Assembly: GCA_015521265.1 (NCBI GenBank)
Contig: WAON01000169.1
Span: 1 to 16,832, forward strand
DNA: 16,832 nucleotides
Source: Desulfurococcales archaeon
GTDB taxonomy: Archaea; Thermoproteota; Thermoprotei_A; Sulfolobales; Desulfurococcaceae
Direction of reading: 5' to 3'
Numbering within the stretch: the stretch's first letter is position 1; each line of letters starts with the position of its first letter. Below are positions 6,017 through 13,465 of this stretch, piece after piece. The translations under genes were made by a program, and so were the position numbers. The notes below the pieces were generated by a model. The model saw only the letters and a program-made list of their open reading frames with translations, was not told the DNA's origin and did not search any database.

Positions 6017-7294
6017 ATGAATTCACTCGCAGTATTATATGAAAACGACCCAACCTATCAAATGGCTGTAAAACAGTTAAAGGAAGCAGCCGCACTCCTA
6101 GGATTACCAGATGAAATAGTTGAAGTACTCAGACACCCCGAGAAGCTTGTACAGGTTAAGATACCCCTTAGGAGAGATAATGGGAAAATCGAAGTATACC
6201 TGGGCTGGAGGAGCCAGCACAACTCAGCACTAGGACCATACAAGGGAGGCGTAAGATACAGGGAAGACGTAACACCCGGAGAAGTAGTAGCACTATCAAT
6301 GTGGATGACCTGGAAAAACAGCCTCGCCGGAATACCTTACGGCGGAGGAAAAGGTGGAATCCGTGTTAATCCGAAGGAGTTGAGTCAGCGGGAGCTTGAG
6401 GAGTTGAGTAGGAAGTATTTTGCTGCTATTGCTAAGGATGTTGGGCCTGATGTGGATATACCGGCGCCGGATGTTTATACTAATCCGCAGACGATGGCTT
6501 GGTATTTCGACGAGTACAGTAAGATCGTTGGCTATAATGCTTGGGGAGTAGTAACTGCTAAACCAGTAGAGCTGGGCGGGCTACACGCTAGGACTGTTTC
6601 TACTGGATATGGTACCGCGTTAACAGCGCGTGAAGCAGCTAAGAGGTGGATAGGTGGAGTTGAGGGTAAGACTGTTGCTATACAGGGGTTTGGAAACGTT
6701 GGACAGTACGCGGCTAAGTACATGAAGGAGTGGGGTGCGATAGTAGTAGCTGTAAGCGATCGTAGCGGGGCAATCTATGACCCCAACGGGATCGATGTCG
6801 AGGAAGCCATGAAGGTGAAAACCGAAACGGGGAAGGTAACCAACTATAAGAAAGGCAACGTTAAGATCATAAGCAATGAGGAACTACTAGAACTACCAGT
6901 AGACATATTAATACCGGCAGCAACCGAGAACGTAATAACAAAGAAGAACGCGGACAGGATTAAGGCGAAGGTTATAAGTGAGGGTGCAAACGGCCCAACA
7001 ACACCCGAAGCCGAGGAGATACTCTTCAAGAAGGGAGTAATAATTGTACCAGACATACTAGCAAACGCTGGAGGAGTAACGATGAGCTGGATCGAGTGGA
7101 GCCACAACCGTATGGGATGCTGGCTAACAGATGAAGAAGCACTAAACAGGCTAGACCACATCATGACTAGGAACTTCCACAGAGTCTACGATGAATGGCA
7201 GAAGAGGTTCAGCGATCACCCGATGCGTGCAGCAGCCTACGCAATAGCTATCGACCGCGTAGTACGCGCTATGAAGCTACGCGGCTGGATCTAA
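6017..7294 (+). CDS. gdhA: Glutamate dehydrogenase (hexameric archaeal type)
   Basis: Interconverts glutamate and 2-oxoglutarate plus ammonia with NAD(P)+, linking peptide catabolism and nitrogen assimilation in the cytoplasm. The full family pattern is present in 425 aa, the usual length. The glutamate-binding region has GPYKGGVR and the catalytic Lys in GGGKGG (K112). PAPDVYTNP carries the catalytic Asp (D152). The dinucleotide-binding fold has GFGNVG at about 224-229. The C-terminal block NAGGVTMSWIEW is intact. The fold's second strand ends in SDRSG; an acidic residue there is often linked to NAD preference, but this is weak evidence. ATG at 6017 was chosen because AGGTGA lies 6 nt upstream; the in-frame GTG at 6008 overlaps that site. 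A segment near 6357-6480 uses markedly more G/T-ending codons than its flanks. A strong promoter precedes the gene and a T-rich tract follows it. Confidence 0.96.
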   Translation: MNSLAVLYENDPTYQMAVKQLKEAAALLGLPDEIVEVLRHPEKLVQVKIPLRRDNGKIEVYLGWRSQHNSALGPYKGGVRYREDVTPGEVVALSMWMTWKNSLAGIPYGGGKGGIRVNPKELSQRELEELSRKYFAAIAKDVGPDVDIPAPDVYTNPQTMAWYFDEYSKIVGYNAWGVVTAKPVELGGLHARTVSTGYGTALTAREAAKRWIGGVEGKTVAIQGFGNVGQYAAKYMKEWGAIVVAVSDRSGAIYDPNGIDVEEAMKVKTETGKVTNYKKGNVKIISNEELLELPVDILIPAATENVITKKNADRIKAKVISEGANGPTTPEAEEILFKKGVIIVPDILANAGGVTMSWIEWSHNRMGCWLTDEEALNRLDHIMTRNFHRVYDEWQKRFSDHPMRAAAYAIAIDRVVRAMKLRGWI

Positions 7295-7311
7295 AGAAAA
7301 GCGTAACATGC

Positions 7312-7331
7312 TTTTATTTTTCAATATTTTT
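7312..7331 (+). terminator. T-rich terminator of gdhA
   Basis: A T-dominated tract starts about 18 nt after the gdhA stop and runs into the 3' end of the convergent UPF0248 gene. This is the expected form of a crenarchaeal terminator. The convergent genes thus share their last bases as terminator and coding sequence. Confidence 0.5.
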
Positions 7332-7592
7332 CCTCTTCTTCCTCTTAAAGAGTAATCTACCACTAGTATCCCTGATCTCCTCAACCCTGTGGAAGGGTAT
7401 CATAGCCTCCCCCACTACGATGTAGCCTCTGCGGACATCCGTTATCATACTACAAGGTATAGGTATCAGCTCTTCCACGCCCTCCTCCCTCCACCTAACA
7501 TAGATCACATACTTATCCCTCTCACCACCATAGAATACCCGTTTAACCCACTCCTCAATCTCTCCCCTACGCCTAGTCATTTCAACTACCAT
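7314..7592 (-). CDS. UPF0248 / DUF504 protein (MJ1316-type RNA-end recognition domain)
   Basis: A 92-aa protein matching the small archaeal UPF0248 family, named in Pfam for a predicted role in recognising RNA ends with 2',3'-cyclic groups; that role is a family prediction, not shown here. The family core is visible in the second half: IPCSMITDVRRGYIVV followed by IPFHRVEEIRD, then a basic tail (KRKKRKN) that could contact RNA. The start is ATG at 7592, 3 nt after the stop of the upstream DUF134-family gene; GGTTGAT across that stop is the likely ribosome binding site, so the two genes are almost certainly one operon. An internal ATG at 7580 is a weaker alternative. The gene converges on gdhA. 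Confidence 0.75.
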   Translation of the reverse strand: MVVEMTRRRGEIEEWVKRVFYGGERDKYVIYVRWREEGVEELIPIPCSMITDVRRGYIVVGEAMIPFHRVEEIRDTSGRLLFKRKKRKNIEK

Positions 7593-7595
7593 TAA

Positions 7596-7916
7596 TCAAC
7601 CAGTGCTTGTCTGCGGTGGATTTATGATTATTGGGGCTAGGTTTTCCAGTGCATAACCGATCTTCCGGCGTGCATTATCTAGGAGCCTCCATAGAGTGCC
7701 TCTGGAAACTCCCATCTTCTCAGCAGCTTCATCCTGTGTAAGCCCATGGTAATAAACTAGCGTGTAGGCAGTATATTCATCAGCTTCTAAAACAACGGGT
7801 GGAGCTTTCTGAGCCGGTAGCCCATTTATGATTGGGATCCATGTTATTGGTGAGGGTGCTTCAAAATAAATAATGCGGGGCTTCTTAGGCCTACCCCTCC
7901 ACCTACGCCTACGCAT
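7596..7916 (-). CDS. DUF134/UPF0251 helix-turn-helix protein
   Basis: About 106 aa, recognisable as the DUF134 (UPF0251) family of predicted DNA-binding proteins. The N terminus is the family's basic block (MRRRRWRGRPKKPR). A central segment follows, with VVLEADEYTAYTLVYYHG. Then comes a sigma-70-region-4-like helix-turn-helix, LTQDEAAEKMGVSRGTLWRLL (about residues 59-80), and a NARRKIGYALE helix. ATG at 7916 was chosen; GGTGTGA lies about 8 nt upstream, and the TTG at 7919 is in frame but less likely. It leads a two-gene operon with the UPF0248 gene and is divergent from the aromatic-protein gene at 8006. DUF134 genes are, from memory, often next to DUF5320-type small proteins and dinitrogenase Fe-Mo cofactor-like genes; the latter is not seen here. 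A role as regulator of the divergent pair is an inference. Confidence 0.8.
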   Translation of the reverse strand: MRRRRWRGRPKKPRIIYFEAPSPITWIPIINGLPAQKAPPVVLEADEYTAYTLVYYHGLTQDEAAEKMGVSRGTLWRLLDNARRKIGYALENLAPIIINPPQTSTG

Positions 7917-7978
7917 CAATACTTCACACCCGATTAAGTAATTACTAGATTATGCACATAAACCTATAACAGGTAAAG

Positions 7979-7985
7979 TATATAA
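7979..7985 (+). promoter_or_regulatory. TATA box for the aromatic-protein gene, implying a leaderless transcript
   Basis: TATATAA lies about 24 nt before the ATG at 8006 and no GGTG-type ribosome binding site precedes that ATG. This spacing predicts transcription starting at or next to the start codon. An 8-nt direct repeat, TATGCACA at 7951-7958 and 8005-8012, brackets the promoter and could be a regulator site. Confidence 0.5.
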
Positions 7986-8005
7986 CTCCCAATAAATATT
8001 AGCAT

Positions 8006-8287
8006 ATGCACAGAAACAAGTGCTTCGAGGGGTTGAGAGGTATGGGTTGGAGATGGGGCTGGAGAGGGCCCTGGCCCGGAAACGGTCCATGGAGCCACCT
8101 ACCGCCATGGATGAGGCCCGGATGGGTATTCGGGCGCGGATGGTGCTGGAGATACCTGCTACCATACTGGGCATCATACTATTACCCGTATAATCCATGG
8201 GTTTATCCGTGGAGACACTGGTACCCATGGTACTGGGCTGGGCCTTGGAGCTGGTGGGGCTGGTACTATTATCCATACTACTATTAA
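8006..8287 (+). CDS. Small Trp/Tyr/Pro/Gly-rich protein, DUF5320-like N-terminal half
   Basis: A 93-aa protein of extreme composition: 19 Trp, 15 Tyr, 13 Pro and 12 Gly, so over a third is Trp or Tyr. There is one acidic residue (E8) and about nine Arg/Lys, making it strongly basic. The first half has RGMGWRWGWRGP and GRGWCWR repeats; the second half alternates Trp, Tyr and Pro and ends in YYYPYYY. There are two Cys (C6, C47). No membrane helix of normal type is evident. The order, Gly/Arg/aromatic repeats with a GRG-x-C-like element, recalls the N-terminal part of DUF5320 proteins; the next gene resembles their Pro/Gln linker and coiled-coil C terminus. The start is ATG 8006, apparently leaderless. 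It is divergent from a DUF134 gene, a known neighbour type. Function unknown; the DUF5320 link is an inference from composition and context. Confidence 0.75.
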   Translation: MHRNKCFEGLRGMGWRWGWRGPWPGNGPWSHLPPWMRPGWVFGRGWCWRYLLPYWASYYYPYNPWVYPWRHWYPWYWAGPWSWWGWYYYPYYY

Positions 8288-8322
8288 GCATTTAATCATA
8301 ATAAATCCATGGTGAGCCTGCT

Positions 8323-8670
8323 ATGAGCAACCCATACTACTGGTATTTGAAAATGATTAGGCGCTACCCGCCTCCACCACTACCACCAGCACCTGCACCA
8401 TTACAGTATCCGCAATGGGCTCCCCAACAGCCTTACCAGCAGCAAGTACAGCAGCAACAAACACAGCAGACAATACCACAACCACCAGCGCCAATCCCCC
8501 AATACCCGCCAACATACCCTGTACCACCAATGAATCCAGAGGAAGAATTGAGAATGCTTGAAGCCTATAAGAAGCTGCTAGAAGAGGATCTCAGGGAGCT
8601 TCAAGAAGAGATTAAGAGCGTTGAGGAGAGGATTAAGGAGTTAAAGAAAATGCTTGGAGAACCAGCTTAA
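8323..8670 (+). CDS. Pro/Gln-rich protein with C-terminal coiled coil, DUF5320-like C-terminal half
   Basis: A 115-aa protein in three zones. Residues 1-15 are aromatic/basic (YYWYLKMIRRY). Residues 16-69 are a Pro/Gln/Tyr-rich low-complexity linker with PPPP, a run QQQVQQQQTQQ and several YP pairs. Residues 70-112 are a charged helix, starting NPEEELRMLEAYKKLLEEDL and continuing in heptad spacing (Leu/Ile at a/d) to KKMLGEPA. This is the usual C-terminal layout of DUF5320-type proteins, here on its own gene. It lies 35 nt after the aromatic-protein gene on the same strand and has its own GGTGA 7 nt before the ATG, so the two are probably co-transcribed. The coiled coil suggests it oligomerises; partnership with the aromatic protein is inferred. 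Function unknown. Confidence 0.75.
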   Translation: MSNPYYWYLKMIRRYPPPPLPPAPAPLQYPQWAPQQPYQQQVQQQQTQQTIPQPPAPIPQYPPTYPVPPMNPEEELRMLEAYKKLLEEDLRELQEEIKSVEERIKELKKMLGEPA

Positions 8671-8677
8671 CCCAACC

Positions 8678-9772
8678 TTATTTTTCCCTCTTAATGAATA
8701 GTTCTAGAAGCCATTCAAGCACTCCTCGAGCTTCGCTAGACAACTCCTCCGAAGCGTTGAGAGCCTCCACAGCCTCCCTCCGAAGCTCCTCCATCTTAGC
8801 CAGATTATAGTCTAGACTACCAGTGCTTCGAACAATTTCTTGAACCCTATAAACGTCTTCATCACTAATATCCTCCGGCTTCCTATGATCATATATTTCC
8901 TCGAGAAACCTCCTATCATCACTTGAAGCATTATTATAAGCCTTTACTACTAGGAGTGTTTTCTTCTTCTCCTTGACATCGCTTCCAACAGATTTACCAG
9001 TAATCCTGGGGTCTCCGTAGAGTCCTAGTATATCATCTTTTAACTGAAACGCTATACCAGCAGGTATAGCATAGCTCGATAAATCCTTGAAGAGCCTATC
9101 ACCATTATATTCGGATGCTATTAATCCCAAGTGCAATGGTAGCTCGACGGTGTAGGATGCAGTCTTCAATTTATGGATCATGTAGACATCCTCTTCCCTA
9201 ACCTGCTTTAAAGGCTTATGGGCTATGAGAACGTCTAGGAACTGGCCGTAAGCTACTAGGCGTAGCCCCCTTGAATAAGTCCATAATAGTTTATCGAGGA
9301 ATCCTCCCCTTAAGCCGGAGCGGGTGAAGGAGTGTACTGCTAGGGCCTCAAGGTAGTCTCCAGCGGTAATAGCTTGTGATATACCGTAGTGTGCGCAGTC
9401 ACCGATCAAGCCTTTTTCCCGGCACTTATCTTCAAACCATACATGAACCGTTGGCCCACCGCGCCTAACAGTATCCCTATCCATAACGTCATCGTGTGCA
9501 AGCAGGTAGCTCTGGAGGAATTCAACACCCGCCATAACGTATCGGATCCTGTCGAGGCTTCCGCTACCCCAACTCCTAGACCAGTATCCGACTAGTACTA
9601 GGAAGGCCCGGAGGCGTTTACCACCCCTTAACGTGTAGTCGCTCGTAATATAAGCTAGGTCGCCAAGGTACTCGTTTAACCCTTTAGCCTCCCTCCCGGC
9701 TTCACCCAGTACTTCCCCGAGTGTATCATTAACTAGTTTCCGGGATGACTCGAGTAGTTTATAGTAATCCAT
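8678..9772 (-). CDS. Short-chain polyprenyl diphosphate synthase (geranylgeranyl type)
   Basis: Condenses isopentenyl diphosphate with allylic diphosphates to make the C20 (possibly C25) chain of archaeal ether lipids. All trans-prenyl-synthase motifs are present in 364 aa: GGKRLR (50-55), first Asp-rich motif D94-DVM-D98 followed by RRGGPT, GDYLEALA, KT near 204-205, and second Asp-rich region KDDILGLYGD (D246, D247), then GKSVGSD and KKKT. The aromatic Y89, fifth before the first Asp-rich motif, is the chain-length position in archaeal type I GGPP synthases and predicts a product near C20. It would be called idsA or gds elsewhere; I leave the symbol blank because paralogues exist. ATG 9772 is about 26 nt from a TATA box (9793-9802), so the transcript may be leaderless. 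It converges on the Pro/Gln-rich gene and is divergent from the OB-fold operon. Confidence 0.93.
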   Translation of the reverse strand: MDYYKLLESSRKLVNDTLGEVLGEAGREAKGLNEYLGDLAYITSDYTLRGGKRLRAFLVLVGYWSRSWGSGSLDRIRYVMAGVEFLQSYLLAHDDVMDRDTVRRGGPTVHVWFEDKCREKGLIGDCAHYGISQAITAGDYLEALAVHSFTRSGLRGGFLDKLLWTYSRGLRLVAYGQFLDVLIAHKPLKQVREEDVYMIHKLKTASYTVELPLHLGLIASEYNGDRLFKDLSSYAIPAGIAFQLKDDILGLYGDPRITGKSVGSDVKEKKKTLLVVKAYNNASSDDRRFLEEIYDHRKPEDISDEDVYRVQEIVRSTGSLDYNLAKMEELRREAVEALNASEELSSEARGVLEWLLELFIKREK

Positions 9773-9792
9773 ACATATAACCCCCGAATATA

Positions 9793-9802
9793 CATATATA
9801 TA
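9793..9802 (-). promoter_or_regulatory. TATA box of the prenyl synthase gene
   Basis: On the minus strand this reads TATATATATG, about 26 nt upstream of the ATG at 9772. Transcription would start at or just before the start codon. GGGGG at about 9782-9785 could still act as a weak ribosome binding site if the start lies further upstream. Confidence 0.5.
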
Positions 9803-9807
9803 CCCCG

Positions 9808-9824
9808 TTAAATCATAGGTTTAA
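9808..9824. repeat. Inverted repeat, possible operator
   Basis: TTAAATC (9808-9814) and GGTTTAA (9818-9824) are near-perfect inverted arms around a 3-nt centre, between the prenyl synthase TATA box and the OB-fold operon. Its place just upstream of the minus-strand TATA box would suit a regulator, but short A/T palindromes arise easily by chance. Confidence 0.3.
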
Positions 9825-9853
9825 TGTTCCGCCCCAGCAGGGGATACCACGTG

Positions 9854-9860
9854 TTATAAA
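9854..9860 (+). promoter_or_regulatory. TATA box of the OB-fold/TctA-like/DUF457-like operon
   Basis: TTATAAA lies about 50 nt upstream of the ATG at 9910, preceded by the palindrome CACGTG (9848-9853). Transcription would start near 9883, giving a short leader with GGTGAT at 9900-9905. No comparable promoter is seen before the next two genes, which supports a single transcript. Confidence 0.45.
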
Positions 9861-9909
9861 CGGGTTTCACTCGTTAATATCCACTTGGTTTAAGCTCTGG
9901 GTGATTAAT

Positions 9910-12084
9910 ATGTCCCGTAAGAATGATGGAGATAAGGATAAGCGCCCGGAGGAAGAATTGAAGAAGTTTCCACTATTAAATATTGAATACGACCTCTACT
10001 ACCACGGTATAAAGCCGCTTAAGAAAATAGATCTAACAAGGTTTAAGCTATTATCAGTAGTTTTCGTGATCCTAGGATTACTCGTAGTCTACTATTTAGC
10101 GACTGCCTCGCCGGCAATATATGCTTCCATCCAGGACATTTACGGTAACTACCTCTATAACTACGCTGTAGTAGTCGTGGAGGGTAATATATCACAGACT
10201 CCTAGTGTAAGGATAGATAATCAGGGTAGGTTTGCAGTATACTTCACGATCAATGATGGAACTGGGAGTATTAGTGCAAGAATATACGATCCACTTGCAA
10301 GGAAAGCATTAGCAATGGGTAAGGTACCAGGTGTTGGAGACCATGTAAAAGCAGAGCTCCAGATAAGAGTACTGGAGTCGTATACTTATGGAATAGTTCA
10401 ATCACTAGACACTCTGAAAATCATACACATATATGATATGCAGAAGCCTAAACCGGTAGCATCGATCTCTACTGATATGGTTGGAGAATACGTTGAAATA
10501 AACGGCTCAATAGTGAGCGTTAGAAAAACTAGTAGCGGATTATACCTTATAAACGTGAACACCGGGCTCGACACGATCACGGTGGTATTACCAAACTATC
10601 TAAAATATGTAAATGGAGAATTAGATCCTAAGACAGGGGAGCTACACCCTAACCCTAAGTATGACGAAATACTGAAGAAGCTGGTAATAGGTGCAGAAGT
10701 CAAGATCAGGGGCGTGGTACACCTCTACCGAACCATGCCCGAATTAATAATTAACAGGCTCAGCGATATCCAGGTATCAACGGAAGTAGCTGGCTCTGTT
10801 ACCCTAGACCAGATAGTATTCAATAACGAGGAGTACGTCGGGAAATTTGTATCTATTAACAATGTATGGATTGGACAAATATCCTATGATAAGAATAGCG
10901 GGAATTACTTCGTAGAAATATATGATGACACATACCATACAACAGCAATATTCCAGTCAAGTCAGTTCAAGGAAGAATTCAACCCCTTCGAAGTAGGTAC
11001 TGGTAGTAGAGCATCAATTATTGGAGCAGTATGCAATGATTCATCAATAGCAGTTGTAAACTTCAACATAACGGAGAAAAGGCCTGCACCCTTAATGACC
11101 CCATCACAGGTAACGAACGATATGATCGGGTACATGGTAGCGTTAAACGGTACAGTAATAACAACACCAACAAGTGGTGGAGCACCACAATCCTATGGAT
11201 GCCCAATCTGCGATTACTACCACGGTGTTACCAGCGTAGGTAGCGTATACAAGTTCCAGCTAGCCGACCCTGAACACCCAGAATACAAGATTGCAGTCTT
11301 CATGCCGAGCTCTGCTTATAACTATCTAGAGCCGGATCTTCGTGAGTTAGTAAGGACTAATGGTAGTAGGGTTATAGTTGCCGGTTACTTGACGACGTAT
11401 ATGGATCAATTAGAGATAGTAGTTTATTCGTCTGAAGGAGTAATGCCTGCTAACGAGATCCCTCCAGGTTATGGTTACAGCTTACCCGAGCCCCCTAAGT
11501 ATAAGCCTGTTCATGTAATAACTCCGATATCTGAAGCTGTTAATAAGCTCGGAGAAGAAGTGATCATAGATGCATACCTTGATAAGATAACTATGAGTGC
11601 TGGATGGTATGTGTTAAAAGTACACGACTCAACGGGTAGCATAGACGTATACGTATCAGTAGATCAGTTGAAGAAGATAAACCCATTCCACGGAGCATCC
11701 GGATCAGAACTAGTAATAACAGGGAAAGTATCCGGCAGGAAGAACAGGTACATACAAGCAGTAGACATAAGCCTATACCAGGGAAGCCCTACACAGCTAA
11801 AACAAGTGAAGGAGGTAAACCGTGAACTAATAGGGCAGATAATAGCTGTTAAGGGAGAAGTAACAGAAGTATCTGGAAATACCCTGAAGATTAATGATGG
11901 GACAGGGGTTATAACTGTAAAAATAGATCCATCCGTAACGCTCTCAACGGATAAGAAGCAATTGCTAAAGCCAGGCGAGAAGATCACGGTTGCAGGCATA
12001 CTATTCTATGAAGGACTGCACCCAACAATATACGTATACTCAGCAAATGGGATACAGCCGGGGGACTATGAATGGACAGGGTAG
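9910..12084 (+). CDS. Membrane-anchored protein with about six OB-fold repeats
   Basis: A 724-aa protein. A charged N-terminal segment of about 45 residues is followed by one membrane helix (about 47-68), so the bulk probably faces outside. The rest divides into about six beta-rich units of about 100 residues, near 82-177, 182-290, 292-389, 392-512, 532-627 and 635-717. Most begin with a pattern GxxVxI-x-G-x-V, and the first and last carry the OB-fold signature INDGTG followed by a hydrophobic strand; the fifth has HDSTGS. Such OB-folds resemble the nucleic-acid-binding tRNA_anti type, but bacterial exported OB-folds can bind other ligands. Unit 4 holds a lone CPIC pair that could bind metal or form a disulfide. 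ATG 9910 was chosen because GGTGAT lies 4 nt upstream; the in-frame GTG at 9901 overlaps that site. It is the first of three co-directional genes. Function unknown. Confidence 0.75.
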   Translation: MSRKNDGDKDKRPEEELKKFPLLNIEYDLYYHGIKPLKKIDLTRFKLLSVVFVILGLLVVYYLATASPAIYASIQDIYGNYLYNYAVVVVEGNISQTPSVRIDNQGRFAVYFTINDGTGSISARIYDPLARKALAMGKVPGVGDHVKAELQIRVLESYTYGIVQSLDTLKIIHIYDMQKPKPVASISTDMVGEYVEINGSIVSVRKTSSGLYLINVNTGLDTITVVLPNYLKYVNGELDPKTGELHPNPKYDEILKKLVIGAEVKIRGVVHLYRTMPELIINRLSDIQVSTEVAGSVTLDQIVFNNEEYVGKFVSINNVWIGQISYDKNSGNYFVEIYDDTYHTTAIFQSSQFKEEFNPFEVGTGSRASIIGAVCNDSSIAVVNFNITEKRPAPLMTPSQVTNDMIGYMVALNGTVITTPTSGGAPQSYGCPICDYYHGVTSVGSVYKFQLADPEHPEYKIAVFMPSSAYNYLEPDLRELVRTNGSRVIVAGYLTTYMDQLEIVVYSSEGVMPANEIPPGYGYSLPEPPKYKPVHVITPISEAVNKLGEEVIIDAYLDKITMSAGWYVLKVHDSTGSIDVYVSVDQLKKINPFHGASGSELVITGKVSGRKNRYIQAVDISLYQGSPTQLKQVKEVNRELIGQIIAVKGEVTEVSGNTLKINDGTGVITVKIDPSVTLSTDKKQLLKPGEKITVAGILFYEGLHPTIYVYSANGIQPGDYEWTG

Positions 12085-12120
12085 GGATTAATCCGGAACA
12101 GGGGAGGGGGTGACTAGATA

Positions 12121-13452
12121 GTGCTCGACCCACTATCCGTGATCATGTGGAGCTTCCTTGGAATAGCGGTCGGCGTCGGGTTATCATGGATACCGGGATT
12201 CCACATCTACAACATAATAGCTTTGATCACAGTTGTAGCTCCAGTATACACTATTATGCCTATCGAAGCATTCCCCTACTTCGCCCTGGGAGCACTGGTA
12301 TCATTCGTATACTTATCAGCGATACAGACCGTGTATATGAGTGTAGCAGATGAATCCTTCGTATTCATGCTATTCCCAACACAGAGATACCTAGTGCTTG
12401 GTAGGGGTCATGAAGCATTATGGCTAGTAACGCTGGGAGCAATCGGTGGAACAATAATACTCGTAACACTGGGGTTAACCGTTGTACCATACATTATATC
12501 ACCACTATACAACCTACTAGTACCCTACGTAGTATGGTTCCTAATACTCATAGTAGTATTCATGTTTATGAGTGAATGGCAGAAAATGGGTGATCGAGAG
12601 AAGAATCCCTGGAAAAGACTAGCGGTTGCATGGACGCAGAATATTGGGGGGATAATAGTATTCTTCTCAGCAGGCCTCCTGGGCTTCATAATCATGAATA
12701 CCGGCGTTGTCCCGGCAGAGTTTGCATATGTAAGATTAACGCCGATGTTTATAGGGTTCTTCGGAATGCCCTGGGTTCTACAGAATATTTTCTCGAGGAT
12801 AATTGTTCCAAAGCAGAGGACGGAGGACAAAGTTGAAGCCAGTCCTTACAACATAGTTAACGGTACTATTAGCGGAGCCTTCGGCGGATCAATAGCTGCT
12901 TTCTTCCCAGTAATAACTGGTGGTATGGGGGCACTAGTAGCGGGGCACATGGTTAGTACTAGAGGCGATGACACTTTCATCGTCAGCCAGGGTGCTAACC
13001 GTGTACTCTATTATGTTGGTGCCTTCTTCCTATTATTTATACCAACTACTACGCTTAGAAGAGGGTTTGGAGCACAGTTTGTTTCATCGATATATATACC
13101 AAAGACATGGACAGAATTCTACTATGCTGGCGGGGTAATACTCCTTGCAGCAGGTATATCGCTTCTCAGCGTAGTATATCTTTCAAAAATTATATCAAGG
13201 ATCATTACGGGGCAAAACTATATAAGGGCATCTATAATTGTGGCGGGGCTTTTAATACTAGTATCATACTTGCTAGCCGGATGGGAGGGCGTTCTTACAT
13301 TATTTATTGCAACATTAATTGGTTTCACAGCAGTAGTATTCAACACTCGTAGAAGCTACTGTCTCGGAGGAATAATTTTCCCCATAGCTATATCAATGAC
13401 GGGGAACACCCAGATACTACTACACCTATTACACTTAACCCCCGGATTCTGA
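12121..13452 (+). CDS. Polytopic membrane protein, TctA/COG1784-like
   Basis: A 443-aa integral membrane protein with about ten or more hydrophobic helices. It resembles the archaeal TctA-related permease family (COG1784), whose substrate is unknown. Support is two inverted-repeat-like halves, each with a Gly/Pro-rich block: GVGLSWIPGFH near 18-28, and a stretch from N247 through SGAFGGSIAAFFPVITGG to about 268, followed by SQGANRVLYYVG. These mirror the Gly-Pro substrate motifs of TctA proteins. A basic cytoplasmic loop (MGDREKNPWKR) sits near 155-165. The start is GTG, supported by GGGGGTGA ending 7 nt upstream. It starts 36 nt after the OB-repeat gene and its stop lies 13 nt before the next gene, so one operon is likely. 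The family call is by motif and topology only; transport activity is an inference. Confidence 0.65.
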   Translation: MLDPLSVIMWSFLGIAVGVGLSWIPGFHIYNIIALITVVAPVYTIMPIEAFPYFALGALVSFVYLSAIQTVYMSVADESFVFMLFPTQRYLVLGRGHEALWLVTLGAIGGTIILVTLGLTVVPYIISPLYNLLVPYVVWFLILIVVFMFMSEWQKMGDREKNPWKRLAVAWTQNIGGIIVFFSAGLLGFIIMNTGVVPAEFAYVRLTPMFIGFFGMPWVLQNIFSRIIVPKQRTEDKVEASPYNIVNGTISGAFGGSIAAFFPVITGGMGALVAGHMVSTRGDDTFIVSQGANRVLYYVGAFFLLFIPTTTLRRGFGAQFVSSIYIPKTWTEFYYAGGVILLAAGISLLSVVYLSKIISRIITGQNYIRASIIVAGLLILVSYLLAGWEGVLTLFIATLIGFTAVVFNTRRSYCLGGIIFPIAISMTGNTQILLHLLHLTPGF

Positions 13453-13465
13453 GAGGTGAGAGGAT

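Noticed and set aside
5892..6095. Minus-strand frame of 67 codons across the gdhA start
   Set aside because: It overlaps the gdhA promoter and coding start antisense and has no ribosome binding site or recognisable domain.
7950..8291. Minus-strand frame of 113 codons opposite the aromatic-protein gene
   Set aside because: The plus-strand frame has a leaderless promoter and a following co-directional gene; the minus frame is Ser/Met-rich low complexity typical of the complement of TGG/TAC-rich codons. I kept the plus-strand gene, but its odd composition makes expression data worth having.
9832..9843. Small hairpin CCCC-AGCA-GGGG upstream of the OB-fold operon
   Set aside because: Only four base pairs and upstream of the presumed transcription start; likely chance.
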